In this document: in pieces, positions 14,559 to 23,545 of the stretch | How positions within the stretch are numbered: the stretch's first letter is position 1 | How the letters are laid out: every line of letters starts with the position of its first letter | Assembly: GCA_016865985.1 (NCBI GenBank) | Contig: VGNO01000006.1 | Coordinates: forward strand, 1 to 37,342 | Length of the DNA: 37,342 nucleotides | Reading direction: 5' to 3' | From: Chloroflexota bacterium | GTDB taxonomy: Bacteria; Chloroflexota; Anaerolineae; Anaerolineales; Villigracilaceae | Made by a program: the position numbers and the translations under genes | Notes under the pieces: model-generated | What the model saw: the letters and a program-made list of their open reading frames with translations, nothing else | Databases searched by the model: none | What the model was told of the DNA's origin: nothing

Positions 14559-14618
14559 AATCGTCCCGCAGGTTGGAGCGAATCCCCTGCATCATGCGGA
14601 AAAACCTGCGGGACGATT
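14559..14618. repeat. Perfect 16-bp inverted repeat upstream of era
   Basis: AATCGTCCCGCAGGTT (14559-14574) and its exact reverse complement (14603-14618) flank a 28-nt loop. It lies in the 270-bp gap between the trpB2 terminator and era and is not followed by a T-run, so it is not an intrinsic terminator. It could be a small mobile-element remnant (MITE/REP-like), a cruciform or a structured RNA. The rest of this gap holds no convincing gene. Confidence 0.75.
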
Positions 14619-14690
14619 CGCCAGCCTGCGTAATATCCCACTCTCGCCGTTTGTGATAGACTCGCACCATCCCGTTCCGAGCGAGATCCC

Positions 14691-15596
14691 ATGGATACGA
14701 ATTTCAGGTCCGGTTTCATTGCCGTCATCGGTCGCCCCAATGTGGGCAAGTCCACCCTGGTGAATGCGTTATTGGGGCAGAAGGTGGCGGCTGTCTCGCC
14801 GCGCCCGCAGACCACCCGCCGCCGCCAGTTGGGGATCCTTACGACAGATGAAGCCCAGTTGATCTTCGTGGATACGCCCGGCATCCACATCCCGCGCCAC
14901 AAACTGGGCGTGTACCTGAACCAGGAGGCCGAGGAAGCCCTGGACGGCGTGGACGTGGTCCTGTGGCTGGTGGATGCCGCCAGCGAGCCGACCGAGGAGG
15001 ACCGCCAGATCGCCTCCCTGCTGCATTTCCTGCGCCGCAAGCCGCAAATGCTGCTGGGGCTCAACAAGGTGGACCTGGCGCCGGCCGAGGCGCTGGCGGC
15101 GCGCCGGGCGGAGTACCAGGCCCAGGCCCCGTCCGCCCCGGCGCTGGCTTTTTCGGCGGCCACCCGCCAGGGACTGGATGAGTTGCTGGCGGCGCTGGTC
15201 TCCCGCCTGCCGGTCCGGGCGCCGGAATTCCCCGAAGACCAGGTGACCGACCTCTACGAGCGCGAGATCGCGGCCGAGTTGATCCGCGAGGCGGCGCTGC
15301 TCCACTTGCGGGAGGAAGTGCCGCACTGCCTGGCGGTGCGGGTGGATGAATTCACCGAGCGGCCGAACGGCGGCGCGTACATCCACGCCACGCTGTTCGT
15401 GGAGAAGGAATCGCAGAAGGGGATCGTGATCGGCCAGGGCGGGGAGATGTTGAAGAAGATCGGTTCGTCCGCCCGCCGCGAGATCGAGACCATGAGCGGG
15501 CGGAAGGTTTACCTGGAACTGCGCTCCAAAGTGGAAAAGAACTGGCGGGACGACGAGAACGCCCTGCGGCGCTTCGGCTACAAGGTCAGGAAGTAG
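14691..15596 (+). CDS. era: GTPase Era
   Basis: Era is an essential GTPase that binds 16S rRNA near its 3' end and helps to mature the 30S subunit. The 301-aa protein has the G motifs GRPNVGKST (G1), TTRRRQLGILT (G2), DTPGIH (G3), NKVD (G4) and SAATRQG (G5) in the N-terminal half. A C-terminal KH domain contains VIGQGGEMLKKIGSSARREIE-like sequence. Length and order are normal. The upstream Shine-Dalgarno is weak (GCGAGAT). The YhhN-family gene follows 14 nt after the stop and is probably cotranscribed. Confidence 0.96.
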   Translation: MDTNFRSGFIAVIGRPNVGKSTLVNALLGQKVAAVSPRPQTTRRRQLGILTTDEAQLIFVDTPGIHIPRHKLGVYLNQEAEEALDGVDVVLWLVDAASEPTEEDRQIASLLHFLRRKPQMLLGLNKVDLAPAEALAARRAEYQAQAPSAPALAFSAATRQGLDELLAALVSRLPVRAPEFPEDQVTDLYEREIAAELIREAALLHLREEVPHCLAVRVDEFTERPNGGAYIHATLFVEKESQKGIVIGQGGEMLKKIGSSARREIETMSGRKVYLELRSKVEKNWRDDENALRRFGYKVRK

Positions 15597-15610
15597 ACGC
15601 GGAGGGAACC

Positions 15611-16297
15611 ATGCTGGAATACATCCCACTCGCCCTGGGGGCTGCCTTTGCCGTGCTAAACTGGCTGGCTGTTTCGGTCTGGCGCAGGTGGAAGGCGCTG
15701 GAGATGGTCGCCAAGCCGGCAGCCATGCTGTGCCTGGTCATCTGGCTCTATCTGCAAACGGGTTTCCAGGGAGCAGCGCTCTGGTTCGGCCTGGGATTGT
15801 CGCTCTCGCTGGTTGGAGACGTGCTGCTCCTGCTTTTCATCGAGAAACTGGCCGGCGGATTGCTGGCTTTCCTTCTGGCGCACGCGGCCTATATTGCCGG
15901 CCTGACCCATGGCATGACCGAACTGCCGCTGCTGTGGGCCGGGATGCTGATCGTGGCGCTGGGGACGAGCGCGGTGCGGGTGATGCGCCTGATCGTGACC
16001 GGGGTGCGGGCGCAGGGCCTGACCCGCCTGGCGCTGCCGGTGCAGGTCTATGGCTTCGTCATCAGCCTGATGCTCTTTTCGGCCTTCCTGACCCTGGGAC
16101 GCCCCGAGTGGCAGGCGCTGCCCGCCGGGCTGGTGAGCCTGGGGGCCTTCCTGTTCTATATTTCAGATATCATCCTGGCGCGCAACAAGTTCGTCCATCC
16201 ACACAAGTACGGGAGGTTGGCGAACATGGCGACCTATCACGCCGGCCAGTTCCTGCTGGCCGCGGGAGCAGTGTTGCAATTTACGGCAATGGAGTAA
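15611..16297 (+). CDS. YhhN-family membrane protein (lysoplasmalogenase-like)
   Basis: The 228-aa protein is predicted to have about seven or eight hydrophobic helices. Family landmarks of YhhN/TMEM86 are visible: the lysine in EMVAKPAAM, GLGLSLSLVGDVLLLL (about 57-72) and LLAFLLAHAAYIAGL. Animal TMEM86B hydrolyses the vinyl-ether bond of lysoplasmalogens; the activity of bacterial members is less certain. GGAGGG lies just upstream of the ATG, 14 nt after era. The gene converges on the minus-strand small membrane protein with only 11 nt between the stops and no clear terminator. Confidence 0.85.
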   Translation: MLEYIPLALGAAFAVLNWLAVSVWRRWKALEMVAKPAAMLCLVIWLYLQTGFQGAALWFGLGLSLSLVGDVLLLLFIEKLAGGLLAFLLAHAAYIAGLTHGMTELPLLWAGMLIVALGTSAVRVMRLIVTGVRAQGLTRLALPVQVYGFVISLMLFSAFLTLGRPEWQALPAGLVSLGAFLFYISDIILARNKFVHPHKYGRLANMATYHAGQFLLAAGAVLQFTAME

Positions 16298-16308
16298 TCA
16301 GGAACCCG

Positions 16309-16539
16309 CTAGAACAAGCCGCGGACGATCAACAGGAATCCGAGGATGAGCAGCGGGATGCCGACGATCGCCCCCACAATCGTCAGGCTGGCGACCACAC
16401 CCACGATCATCAAGACCAGTCCCAGGATGACCGCCACCAGCCGCCCGGTGGCGGTTACGATTCCGGCCACCAGTTTCCAGAGCGCCACAAATGGCCAGGC
16501 ATACCAGGCGGTCCGTTTTTCCTTCTTCTCTCCGGTCAT
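16309..16539 (-). CDS. Small two-helix membrane protein (76 aa)
   Basis: The ORF track lists only a longer frame, but the real start is the internal ATG at 16539: CGGAGG sits 5 nt before it, and the protein then begins MTGEKKEKRTAWYAWPF. Two hydrophobic segments (about 27-50 and 53-75) make a hairpin-like membrane protein with a short charged cytoplasmic N-terminus. It follows the PP2C gene by 26 nt and is the last gene of that run. I do not recognise a family; small membrane proteins of this kind are often modulators, but that is speculation here. Confidence 0.75.
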   Translation of the reverse strand: MTGEKKEKRTAWYAWPFVALWKLVAGIVTATGRLVAVILGLVLMIVGVVASLTIVGAIVGIPLLILGFLLIVRGLF

Positions 16540-16565
16540 TTCTGCCTCCGGTTGGATATACGTCC

Positions 16566-17666
16566 TCAGGGGGAATGGGTTGGCCAGGGCGTATAAGTCG
16601 GGTTCAGCAACTCCGGGCTGCCCGGCAGCGGCGTTCCGGCGATCCCGGGAGCGGTATCCGGCGCGGCGGCGCCTGCCGGGGTTTCGACCGTAAACAGGTC
16701 GCTCGGGACAGGCGCCGGCGAGGGGGTCTCCTCCACCGGCGAGTCGAGCATCCCCGCCAGCCAGACAATGCCAAAGATGGCCAGCGCCAGCAGGATGCCG
16801 GCGGACACGCCGGCCGCCACCCAGGGCCAGTGTTTCCAGGCCGCCCGTCTCAGCCGGCGGGAGGGGAGTTCGAGCAGGATGACCGTGATGTTGTCGTGCC
16901 CGCCGCGGGCGTTGGCGAAGTCCACCAGCGCCTGGACGGCGGATTCGGGGACGGTTGTCGCCAGGATTTCGCCCATTTCCTCGTCGCCGACCAGGTCGGT
17001 CAGGCCGTCGCTGCACAGCAGCAGCCGGTCGCCGGGCAGCAGGCGCATGCCCTGGTTGGCAACCGACTCACTGTCGGTCTCGCGCTGGCGGAGGCGCAGG
17101 CGCGTATCGGGCGCCGGGGGCTGGGCGGATCCCAGGTACCGGCGGATGACATGCATGTTGGGATGCCCGCGCACCTGGTCGGGACGGATAAGGCCTTTTT
17201 CGAGGGCTTCCTGGATCCAGGTGTGGTCGGTGGTAAGGCGCAGCAACTCCCCCCGCCGCAGCAGGTAGATGCGCGAGTCCCCGACCGAGGAGGTATACAA
17301 CTGGTCGCCGATCACCCAGACGCAAGCGCAGGTGGCGCCCATCCCCCGGCGGTCCGGGTCGACCCCGGCCTGGGCGGCGATGGACTGGCTGGCGGCGGTG
17401 ATGGCCTGCCCAAGCGTCTCCAGCGGCCGGTCGGCCTCGCTGCGGGCGATGGCATGGCTGATGGTATCGACTGCGATCTGGGCCGCCACCTCCCCGGCGC
17501 GGTGGCCGCCGATGCCATCCGAGATGATGGCAATGACCGATGGCCGGGCATCCGCCCTGCCCACCTGGTAGGCCGAAACGGCATAACAGTCTTCGTTCAA
17601 TTTGCCTGTCATGCCGGGGTGGGTGCGGACGGCGATGTTGAGGTGGGCGCGTTCGGTGCGGATCAT
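16566..17666 (-). CDS. PP2C-family Ser/Thr protein phosphatase with TM anchor
   Basis: The track frame is longer, but the part before MIRTERAHL overlaps the FHA gene, so I start at 17666 (366 aa). PPM-family motifs are intact: KLNEDCY (E25, D26), SDGIGGHRAGE (D50), VGDSRIYLLRRG, CSDGLTDL (D220) and GGHDNIT (D258), which are the residues that bind the two catalytic metals. A TM helix at about 282-305 is followed by a Pro/Thr-rich extracytoplasmic tail of about 60 residues, so the phosphatase domain is cytoplasmic. It lies 32 nt after the FHA protein. It would oppose a Ser/Thr kinase, which is not in this window. Confidence 0.92.
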   Translation of the reverse strand: MIRTERAHLNIAVRTHPGMTGKLNEDCYAVSAYQVGRADARPSVIAIISDGIGGHRAGEVAAQIAVDTISHAIARSEADRPLETLGQAITAASQSIAAQAGVDPDRRGMGATCACVWVIGDQLYTSSVGDSRIYLLRRGELLRLTTDHTWIQEALEKGLIRPDQVRGHPNMHVIRRYLGSAQPPAPDTRLRLRQRETDSESVANQGMRLLPGDRLLLCSDGLTDLVGDEEMGEILATTVPESAVQALVDFANARGGHDNITVILLELPSRRLRRAAWKHWPWVAAGVSAGILLALAIFGIVWLAGMLDSPVEETPSPAPVPSDLFTVETPAGAAAPDTAPGIAGTPLPGSPELLNPTYTPWPTHSP

Positions 17667-17698
17667 GGCTGTCTGCTGTCCGGGCGGTACGGGTGGGG

Positions 17699-19594
17699 CT
17701 AGCCTCCCCCGGCTTCCGGCTTTTCCTTCTTCCCACCCGGAACGGGCAGGAGGCGCGGGCGGGTGGCATCCGGCGGTTTCCGCAGCATGAAGCGGAACGA
17801 GACCCGCCCCAGGTTGACCAGGTCGCCGTGCTGCAGCAGGCGGCCTTCGGCGGGGACCGGTTCGAGGTTGACCCATGTCCCGGCCAGCGAACCCTGGTCC
17901 AACAGCAGGTAACGTCCCTCCTTGACCTGCCGCAGGCGGGCATGAAGCGGGGAGACAGATTCGTCCTCCAGCACATGACTGGATTGGATCGGGTCGCTGC
18001 CGAAGGTCAGTTCACTGCCGGTCAGGGAAAGTGGAGGGCGGGTGGCCGGCTGGCCGTCGCCCTTGAGGCGCACCAGGTAGGCAGGCGGCGCTTTGGGACG
18101 CCGCATCCAGGGCAGGTGGCCGGGTCTCCCGGTCGCCTGGAGGATGGGCTGGGTGACCGGGTCGCGCTCCATGCGACGGGTGTGCTTTCTTTCGGCGGTG
18201 GATTGACCGCGGCTGCGGCGGGAGGCGGTCAGGATGCCGCCCAGCGCAGCGCCGGCCAGCAGCACCGAGCCGAGCGTCAGCCAGAGCGAGTTGCGTTTCA
18301 GGAACGGCAGCAGTCCGCCCGGCGGTTCCAGCACCGTAATGGTGACCGGCACGGCCATGCTGACGGCGCTCAGGCCGAGGCTGTCCACGGCCTCCACCTG
18401 GAGCAGGCGCTGCCCGCTGGTGGAGTAAGCCGACAGGTCCCAGGTGAAATGGTCGAAGGGCGCGGCCAGGTTCTCGGCCGCCAGTTGCCCGTCCACATAG
18501 AGGCGGGTGGAAGCCAGCGGGCGGGCCAGGCCGTCCGGGAACTCGATGATGATCTCCAGCGCCTGGCCGGCGGGGAGAAGGTTGGCGGGTTCGAAGCGGG
18601 CGTCCTCCGGCGCCTGGCGCACGATCTGTTCCGGCGGCGAGACCAGGATCGGGTTGGGGGGCAGCACATCCAGTTCGAAGGACAGCGCCGCGCTCGTGAT
18701 GGTAACCCCGCCGGAAGCAGCCTGGGCCGTGAGGCTGTGCAGCCCGGTGGTGCGCACAGTGGAGGCATAGGTCAGCGCATAGGAATGGCGCAGCGGGGCC
18801 AGGTATTGCTCCGGGTCGGGGAAGGTTTCCACACCCGAGAAAAGGAAATACGTGCCGCCGGTCTGGAGGGCAAGGTCCTTGAGGGCGGTGGCGGGGGTGG
18901 AGGCGAAATCCTCCGCTGCGCTCACCACCCAAACGAAGACCCGCACTTCCATCTGCGCTGCCAGCGCCGCCAGGTTCTGCAGGGCGGGTATGTCCTGCGG
19001 GTCGAGCAGGGCGGTGACGAACAACACGGCGCGCTTCATGCCCGGCTGCGGGGTGACATCGGAGGCGGTCTGCAATGCCAGCGCCAGGCTCTCGAGGGAG
19101 GGGCTGGTGGCGCGTCCGTCCGGCCGGTAGGAGGCCAGCCCGTCCGCCCAGGCATTGGGGTCCGACAGGTGCAGCGCGCCGGCCTGGTCGTAGGCGACCA
19201 GGCTCAGGTCATCGCGGGCGGGGGGCGTGAGGGCGGCAGCCCAGGCCTGGAGCGCCTGCGAGACCAGGTCGTAGCGGGAGACTCCCTGGTCGTCCTGGAG
19301 GGCGAAGGCCGGGCCGGGGTTGATGGCTGCCACGAACTGCACACCGGGCTGCTGTTCGACGATGGAGACGACCGGCGCCGGCTGGTTGTCCTCCAGCAGG
19401 GTGATATCGGAGGCGCCCAGGCCGCTGATGAAGGCGCCCTGGGCATCGAAGGCGTCCAGCGTCAGGGCGATGGTCGGGAAGCCGGAGGCGTCCAGACTGG
19501 AAATGGACAGGCGCGCCGCGCCCTGCGCCCAGGCCGGCAGGGACGGGACGAGCGCAGCCAGCAGGAAGGCCAGCGCCAGGCAGATCCTACGCAT
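17699..19594 (-). CDS. VWA-like extracytoplasmic protein with TM segment and cytoplasmic FHA domain
   Basis: The 631-aa protein starts with a clear signal peptide (LALAFLLAALVPSLPAWAQ). An extracytoplasmic part to about 430 contains a von Willebrand A-like region (VQFVAAINPGPAF, RAVLFVTALLDP) with a degenerate metal site, and Ig-like segments. A TM helix near 445-465 (LTLGSVLLAGAALGGIL) is followed by basic residues. The cytoplasmic C-terminus is an FHA domain (about 525-605: LTFGSD, SPLHARL, GTWVNLEPV), which reads phosphothreonine. The layout suggests a link between an envelope signal and a phospho-Thr partner. The next gene is the PP2C phosphatase. Its start overlaps the preceding membrane gene by 8 nt. 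Confidence 0.85.
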   Translation of the reverse strand: MRRICLALAFLLAALVPSLPAWAQGAARLSISSLDASGFPTIALTLDAFDAQGAFISGLGASDITLLEDNQPAPVVSIVEQQPGVQFVAAINPGPAFALQDDQGVSRYDLVSQALQAWAAALTPPARDDLSLVAYDQAGALHLSDPNAWADGLASYRPDGRATSPSLESLALALQTASDVTPQPGMKRAVLFVTALLDPQDIPALQNLAALAAQMEVRVFVWVVSAAEDFASTPATALKDLALQTGGTYFLFSGVETFPDPEQYLAPLRHSYALTYASTVRTTGLHSLTAQAASGGVTITSAALSFELDVLPPNPILVSPPEQIVRQAPEDARFEPANLLPAGQALEIIIEFPDGLARPLASTRLYVDGQLAAENLAAPFDHFTWDLSAYSTSGQRLLQVEAVDSLGLSAVSMAVPVTITVLEPPGGLLPFLKRNSLWLTLGSVLLAGAALGGILTASRRSRGQSTAERKHTRRMERDPVTQPILQATGRPGHLPWMRRPKAPPAYLVRLKGDGQPATRPPLSLTGSELTFGSDPIQSSHVLEDESVSPLHARLRQVKEGRYLLLDQGSLAGTWVNLEPVPAEGRLLQHGDLVNLGRVSFRFMLRKPPDATRPRLLPVPGGKKEKPEAGGG

Positions 19595-20519
19595 GGGCCT
19601 CTTCTGATTTTGGAGCCAGGCTGTTACAGGCCAGCGCCCAGGCCGCCTGCCAGAAGGTCATCAGCCAGGCCGACAGGAACACGATCACGGGCACGGCCAG
19701 CAGGGTGAACAAGCCGGCAAGTACAAGCGCCGCGGTGACGAAGCCCGGATCGGCCGGGAGGGCGCCGGGGGCGGCCACCATCACCGGCAACATGGGAGCG
19801 ATGAAGAGCGGCATCATCACCGGAATGATGACGACAAAGGAGACCAGCATGGCGGCCATGTATAGGATCAGCGACAGGAGCGAGACGGGCAGGAGGTTCT
19901 GCCTGAAAAGCGCCCAGGCGCGGCGGATGGCGTCGACGGTCCGCATGTCGTCCCGGATGATGACCACCACGCCGAGTTCAATGTAAGCATAGGCGGCGAT
20001 CATGAGCGGGTAGATGAGCAGCATCAGGGGCATCATCAGGAGCATGCCGAAACCAAGGGTGACCACTGTCACCAGCAAGATGATCCCTTCCAGCGCGACC
20101 ATGAAGAGCATCAGTCCCAGCATCGAAAGCGCCAGCAGTCCCAACACCCGCCAGAAATATGCCAGGCTGCGCTTGAAGAGCGCCCCGAAGGAGATCTCCC
20201 GCCCGGCATCGACTTCCAGCGCGCCCAGGGTCGGGCCGATCAAGCCGACGGTGGCCAGGGCATAGATGGCGACCATCAACAGCAGCATGAAAGCCATATA
20301 GCCGATCCAGATGCCGAAGAAGGCGCCCGAGTTCATCCAGTCCCCCAGGGTGTATGCCATGCCGGGATCGGAGGCGGCAAAACCCATCAACGCCGATAGG
20401 ACCACCAGCGGCAGCACGGCCAGGATGCCCGGCAGGCTGGAGATGACGCCAAACCACCAGAGTTTTTTATGCCTCCAGGAGATGTTCAGGGCGCGGCCCA
20501 GGAGGTCGCTATAGTTCAT
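19587..20519 (-). CDS. Multipass membrane protein, unknown function
   Basis: The 310-aa protein begins MNYSDLLGRALNISWRHKKLWWFG, an amphipathic start seen in many uncharacterised membrane proteins encoded next to stress or signalling genes. About six long hydrophobic segments follow. There are no catalytic motifs that I can see. It overlaps the preceding small membrane gene by 11 nt and the following VWA/FHA gene by 8 nt, so the three are translationally coupled and probably act together. It could be the membrane partner of the FHA protein (inference). Confidence 0.75.
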   Translation of the reverse strand: MNYSDLLGRALNISWRHKKLWWFGVISSLPGILAVLPLVVLSALMGFAASDPGMAYTLGDWMNSGAFFGIWIGYMAFMLLLMVAIYALATVGLIGPTLGALEVDAGREISFGALFKRSLAYFWRVLGLLALSMLGLMLFMVALEGIILLVTVVTLGFGMLLMMPLMLLIYPLMIAAYAYIELGVVVIIRDDMRTVDAIRRAWALFRQNLLPVSLLSLILYMAAMLVSFVVIIPVMMPLFIAPMLPVMVAAPGALPADPGFVTAALVLAGLFTLLAVPVIVFLSAWLMTFWQAAWALACNSLAPKSEEAHA

Positions 20520-20889
20520 CGTTCACCTCGGTTTTTTCGAGCGCGGCTTTCCCCTTCCCCGCCGGCAGGCGGACCCACTGGCGCAGCCCGGCCCAGGCCA
20601 GCAGCGGCAGGCCGACCGCCGTCCCGGTCACCGGGTAGGGGACTCCCGCAAGGATGCCCAGCGCCAGTCCCTTTGCCAGCGAAGGTCCCCAGGCATCCTT
20701 TGCCAGGAAGCGCTGCACCATGGCAGTGGTAATGAAACCGACCGAACCGACCGTCAGGCTGGTGAGCAGCAGCAGGAACGGGTCGAAGATCTCGACCACG
20801 CCGAAAATGCTATCGAGGGCGACGGTCGCCAGGGCGGCCAGCGGGTGGACCGGGGCCGGCGGGACGGGGCGGCGGAGTTCGATGGTCAT
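20509..20889 (-). CDS. Small membrane protein (126 aa), unknown function
   Basis: Hydrophobic stretches occur around residues 18-62 and 73-102, with a Pro-rich N-terminus and a charged C-terminus ending KTEVNDEL. The ATG lies 7 nt after the guaA stop, and its 3' end overlaps the next gene by 11 nt, which argues that this is a real coupled gene. I do not recognise a family. It bridges the purine part and the signalling part of the gene train. Confidence 0.65.
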   Translation of the reverse strand: MTIELRRPVPPAPVHPLAALATVALDSIFGVVEIFDPFLLLLTSLTVGSVGFITTAMVQRFLAKDAWGPSLAKGLALGILAGVPYPVTGTAVGLPLLAWAGLRQWVRLPAGKGKAALEKTEVNDEL

Positions 20890-20896
20890 ATCGGAA

Positions 20897-22453
20897 TCAT
20901 TCCCATTCTATGGTTGCAGGCGGCTTGCTGGTAATATCATACACTACTCTGTTGATTCCGTGCACCTCATTCACAATACGGTTGGCCGTCCTCGCCAGCA
21001 GATCCTGGGGGAGGCGCAGCCAGTCGGCGGTCATGAAATCGTCGGTCTGGACGGCGCGCAGCGCGACCGTCTCCTGGTAGGTGCGCTCGTCGCCCATCAC
21101 CCCCACCGAACGCACCGGTAACAGGACGGCAAAAGCCTGGGCCGCCGATCCACCCGGGGCTCCCTGCGGCTTGCCGAGCAGCCCGGCGGCGGAGAGTTCC
21201 TCCAGGAAGATGGCGTCTGCCTGGCGCAGCCTGGCGACCCGTTCGCGGGTGACCTCCCCCAGGCAGCGCACGGTCAGCCCCGGACCCGGGAACGGCTGCC
21301 GCCAGACCAGCCCGGGGGGCAGCCCGAGGGCCTCGCCCACCGCCCGCACCTCGTCCTTGAACAGGTAGCGCAGCGGCTCCACCAGTTCGAACTGCATCTC
21401 CTGCGGCAGGCCGCCGACATTGTGGTGGGTCTTGATGCGGGCGGCCTTGTCCCGCTCCGGGGCGGCCGATTCGACCACATCCGGGTAGATCGTGCCCTGC
21501 ACCAGGAAGCGCGGCCGGCCGAGTTGCGCGGCCTGGCGCTCGAAGATGCGGATGAACTTCTCTCCGACGATGCGCCGTTTCTGCTCCGGGTCGAGGATGC
21601 CCGCCAGGGCGGAAAAATACTCGTCCGCAGCCTCGACCGCCGCCAGTTCCACGCCCAGGCTGTCGCGCAGGGCGGCCACAACCTGTTCCGATTCGCACTG
21701 CCGCATCAGGCCGGTGTCCACGTAGACTGCCGCCAACTGCTCGCCGATGGCCCGCTGCACCAGGGCGGTCGCCACGGACGAATCCACCCCGCCGCTGACT
21801 GCGGACAGGACGCGTTCCCGGCCGACCTGGGCGCGGATGCGGGCGACCGCGTCTTCGATGATGGAAGCCGGTGTCCAGCGCGGGTCGCATCCGCAAATGT
21901 CGACCGCGAAACGGCGCAGGATGTCCGCCCCGCCGGAGGTATGGTTGACCTCCGGGTGGAACTGTAGGCCGTATACTTTCCGGGCCGCATTGCCCATGGC
22001 GGCAAAGGGGCTGTTGCCGGATCTCGCCAGCGAAATGAATCCCGGCGGCAGTTCCGTGATCCGGTCCCCGTGCGACATCCAGGCCTGGAAGGGGCGGCTG
22101 GCGAGGAGCGGGTTGGCGACCTGCACCTCGACCACCGCATTCCCATACTCCCGTTCCCGGGAAGGGTTGACCGTTCCTCCCAGCGTGTGGGTCAGCAACT
22201 GCATCCCGTAACAAATGCCCAGCAGCGGCAGGCCGCTTTCCAAAATATAAGGCGGCAGGCGAGGCGCTCCATCGGCGTAGACCGAGGCCGGTCCGCCGGA
22301 GAGGATGAAGCCGCGCGGCCGCAGCGCCTGTACGGTTCCGGGCGGCGCGTCCCAGGGGAAGAGTTCGCAATAGACCTGCGCCTCGCGCACCCGGCGGGCG
22401 ATCAACTGGGCATACTGGGAGCCAAAGTCGAGTATGGCTATCGAATCGGTCAT
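20897..22453 (-). CDS. guaA: GMP synthase (glutamine-hydrolysing)
   Basis: GuaA aminates XMP to GMP using ATP and glutamine-derived ammonia. The 518-aa protein has the class I glutaminase domain with the nucleophile in GICYGMQLL and the His/Glu pair in [10 protein letters not shown], then the ATP-pyrophosphatase P-loop SGGVDSSVA, and the C-terminal dimerisation domain ending [11 protein letters not shown], the canonical GuaA end. It overlaps the HIT gene by 4 nt (ATGA), and xpt lies just upstream, so xanthine salvage to XMP feeds directly into GMP. The 597-aa ORF in another frame is a shadow. Confidence 0.97.
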   Translation of the reverse strand: MTDSIAILDFGSQYAQLIARRVREAQVYCELFPWDAPPGTVQALRPRGFILSGGPASVYADGAPRLPPYILESGLPLLGICYGMQLLTHTLGGTVNPSREREYGNAVVEVQVANPLLASRPFQAWMSHGDRITELPPGFISLARSGNSPFAAMGNAARKVYGLQFHPEVNHTSGGADILRRFAVDICGCDPRWTPASIIEDAVARIRAQVGRERVLSAVSGGVDSSVATALVQRAIGEQLAAVYVDTGLMRQCESEQVVAALRDSLGVELAAVEAADEYFSALAGILDPEQKRRIVGEKFIRIFERQAAQLGRPRFLVQGTIYPDVVESAAPERDKAARIKTHHNVGGLPQEMQFELVEPLRYLFKDEVRAVGEALGLPPGLVWRQPFPGPGLTVRCLGEVTRERVARLRQADAIFLEELSAAGLLGKPQGAPGGSAAQAFAVLLPVRSVGVMGDERTYQETVALRAVQTDDFMTADWLRLPQDLLARTANRIVNEVHGINRVVYDITSKPPATIEWE

Positions 22454-22824
22454 GTGTTTTTTGGGTTCCCGATGGATCCGGATACGAGGTGAAAGTGCAG
22501 GTGCGGGAAATCCTGGTATTCCCCGCCGTTGGCGACCAGGCGATAGGCCGGCAGGCGGTATTCGGCCACAATGGACTGGACCGCCGCCACCAGATCTGGC
22601 AGGAAGGGGCTGGCAGGCGCCAGGTCCGGCAGGGATTGCACCGCCTGTTTTGGGACAATGATGACATGGAAGGGATAGGCCGGCCGCGGGTGGAAGAAAG
22701 CCAGCAGGTGTTCCGTCTCGCGCAGGCGGCGCAGGGGCAGGGCAAAAGGCAGGCGCTCAAACACCCAGCCCACCGCCCTCCCGGCCAGGCGTTTCAGCGG
22801 CCGCCTCCAGGGAGTATCTGCCAT
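22450..22824 (-). CDS. HIT-family (histidine triad) nucleotide-binding protein
   Basis: The 124-aa protein has the family landmarks [17 protein letters not shown] (43-60) and the C-terminal histidine triad HLHFH (H108, H110, H112), whose central His is the nucleophile in nucleotidyl hydrolysis or transfer. HIT enzymes split AMP- or GMP-conjugates such as nucleoside phosphoramidates. The N-terminal basic amphipathic stretch of about 35 residues is longer than in a typical HinT. It sits between xpt and guaA with a 4-nt overlap, suggesting a purine-nucleotide housekeeping role. Confidence 0.85.
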   Translation of the reverse strand: MADTPWRRPLKRLAGRAVGWVFERLPFALPLRRLRETEHLLAFFHPRPAYPFHVIIVPKQAVQSLPDLAPASPFLPDLVAAVQSIVAEYRLPAYRLVANGGEYQDFPHLHFHLVSGSIGNPKNT

Positions 22825-22830
22825 CGCCCA

Positions 22831-23406
22831 TCACGCTTCCTGGAAGACGATCCGTTCCCCGTCCAGGGCGCGGATGCAGGCCAGCGATTCGACCGGGACG
22901 TTGAGATGCGCCAGGGCCGCCCGCCCGCCTTCGAAGGTCTTCTCGATCAGCGTGCCGACCCCCACGATGACCGCCCCGGCTGTCTGCGCCAGGCGGATCA
23001 GCCCCAGGATGGTGGCGCCGGAGGCCAGGAAATCGTCGATCACCAGCACCCGTTCTCCGCCCGCCAGGTATTCGGGAGAAACGATCAGTTCGGTCATGAC
23101 GCCCTTGGTATGGGAAGGAGCGAGGGTCAGCAGGACGGCGTCGGGCATGGTGACGGGCTTGGTCTTGCGGGCATAGACCACCGGTAATCTGAGGTAGAGC
23201 GCTGTCATCAGCGCCGGGGCGATGCCGGAGATCTCGGCCGTCAAGATCTTGGTGGCGCCGACGGCGGCGAAGCGGCGCGCCAGTTCGCGGCCGCAGGCGT
23301 CCATCAGGTTGGGGTCCACCTGGTGGTTGACGAAACTGTCCACTTTGAGAATGCCATCCCCCAGGTGCTTCCCGTCCTGTAAAATGCGCTGCTTCAAGAG
23401 TTCCAT
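22831..23406 (-). CDS. xpt: Xanthine phosphoribosyltransferase
   Basis: Xpt converts xanthine plus PRPP to XMP in purine salvage. The 191-aa protein matches the Bacillus-type Xpt throughout: MELLKQRILQDGKHL start, KVDSFVNHQVDP (about 22-33), TKILTAEISGIAPA (about 52-65), and the PRPP-binding VLVIDDFLASGAT (about 119-131). AGGAG lies 7 nt before the ATG. It heads the gene train leading to guaA. I looked for a purine riboswitch in the 139-bp gap to maf and saw none; a TAAAAT-like -10 is present but weakly supported. Confidence 0.94.
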   Translation of the reverse strand: MELLKQRILQDGKHLGDGILKVDSFVNHQVDPNLMDACGRELARRFAAVGATKILTAEISGIAPALMTALYLRLPVVYARKTKPVTMPDAVLLTLAPSHTKGVMTELIVSPEYLAGGERVLVIDDFLASGATILGLIRLAQTAGAVIVGVGTLIEKTFEGGRAALAHLNVPVESLACIRALDGERIVFQEA

Positions 23407-23532
23407 GCTGGTCTCCTGCCTTGCCGGATTTCGACCATTTTACATCGGCACGGCGGAAGATGCCAGAGGCGGCAGTTGTTCAGACCAGTTGGCGCGCAGC
23501 CAGGCGGCCCGGATGGGGCAAAGGGAGTGTGT

Positions 23533-23538
23533 TAGAAT
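23533..23538 (+). promoter_or_regulatory. -10 element of maf (leaderless candidate)
   Basis: TAGAAT followed 7 nt later by the GTG start. There is no convincing -35, and the nearest Shine-Dalgarno-like sequence (GGGAG) is 18 nt away, too far to use. Confidence 0.4.
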
Positions 23539-23545
23539 CCTGCCC

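Noticed and set aside
14452-14670. 72-aa minus-strand ORF in the trpB2-era gap
   Set aside because: No ribosome binding site, overlaps the terminator and the inverted repeat, and has no recognisable family; may be a remnant but is not supportable as a gene.
16566-17876. Longer start for the PP2C gene as given in the ORF track
   Set aside because: The extra N-terminal 70 residues are low-complexity and lie antiparallel-free but out of frame within the FHA gene; the family N-terminus begins at MIRTERAHL.
20967-22760. 597-aa minus-strand ORF
   Set aside because: Alternate frame of guaA with Arg/Pro/Gly-rich shadow composition; guaA is unambiguous.
23407-23545. Purine riboswitch upstream of xpt
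   Set aside because: No conserved purine-aptamer core sequence or three-way junction could be seen, and no terminator or sequestering hairpin precedes xpt.
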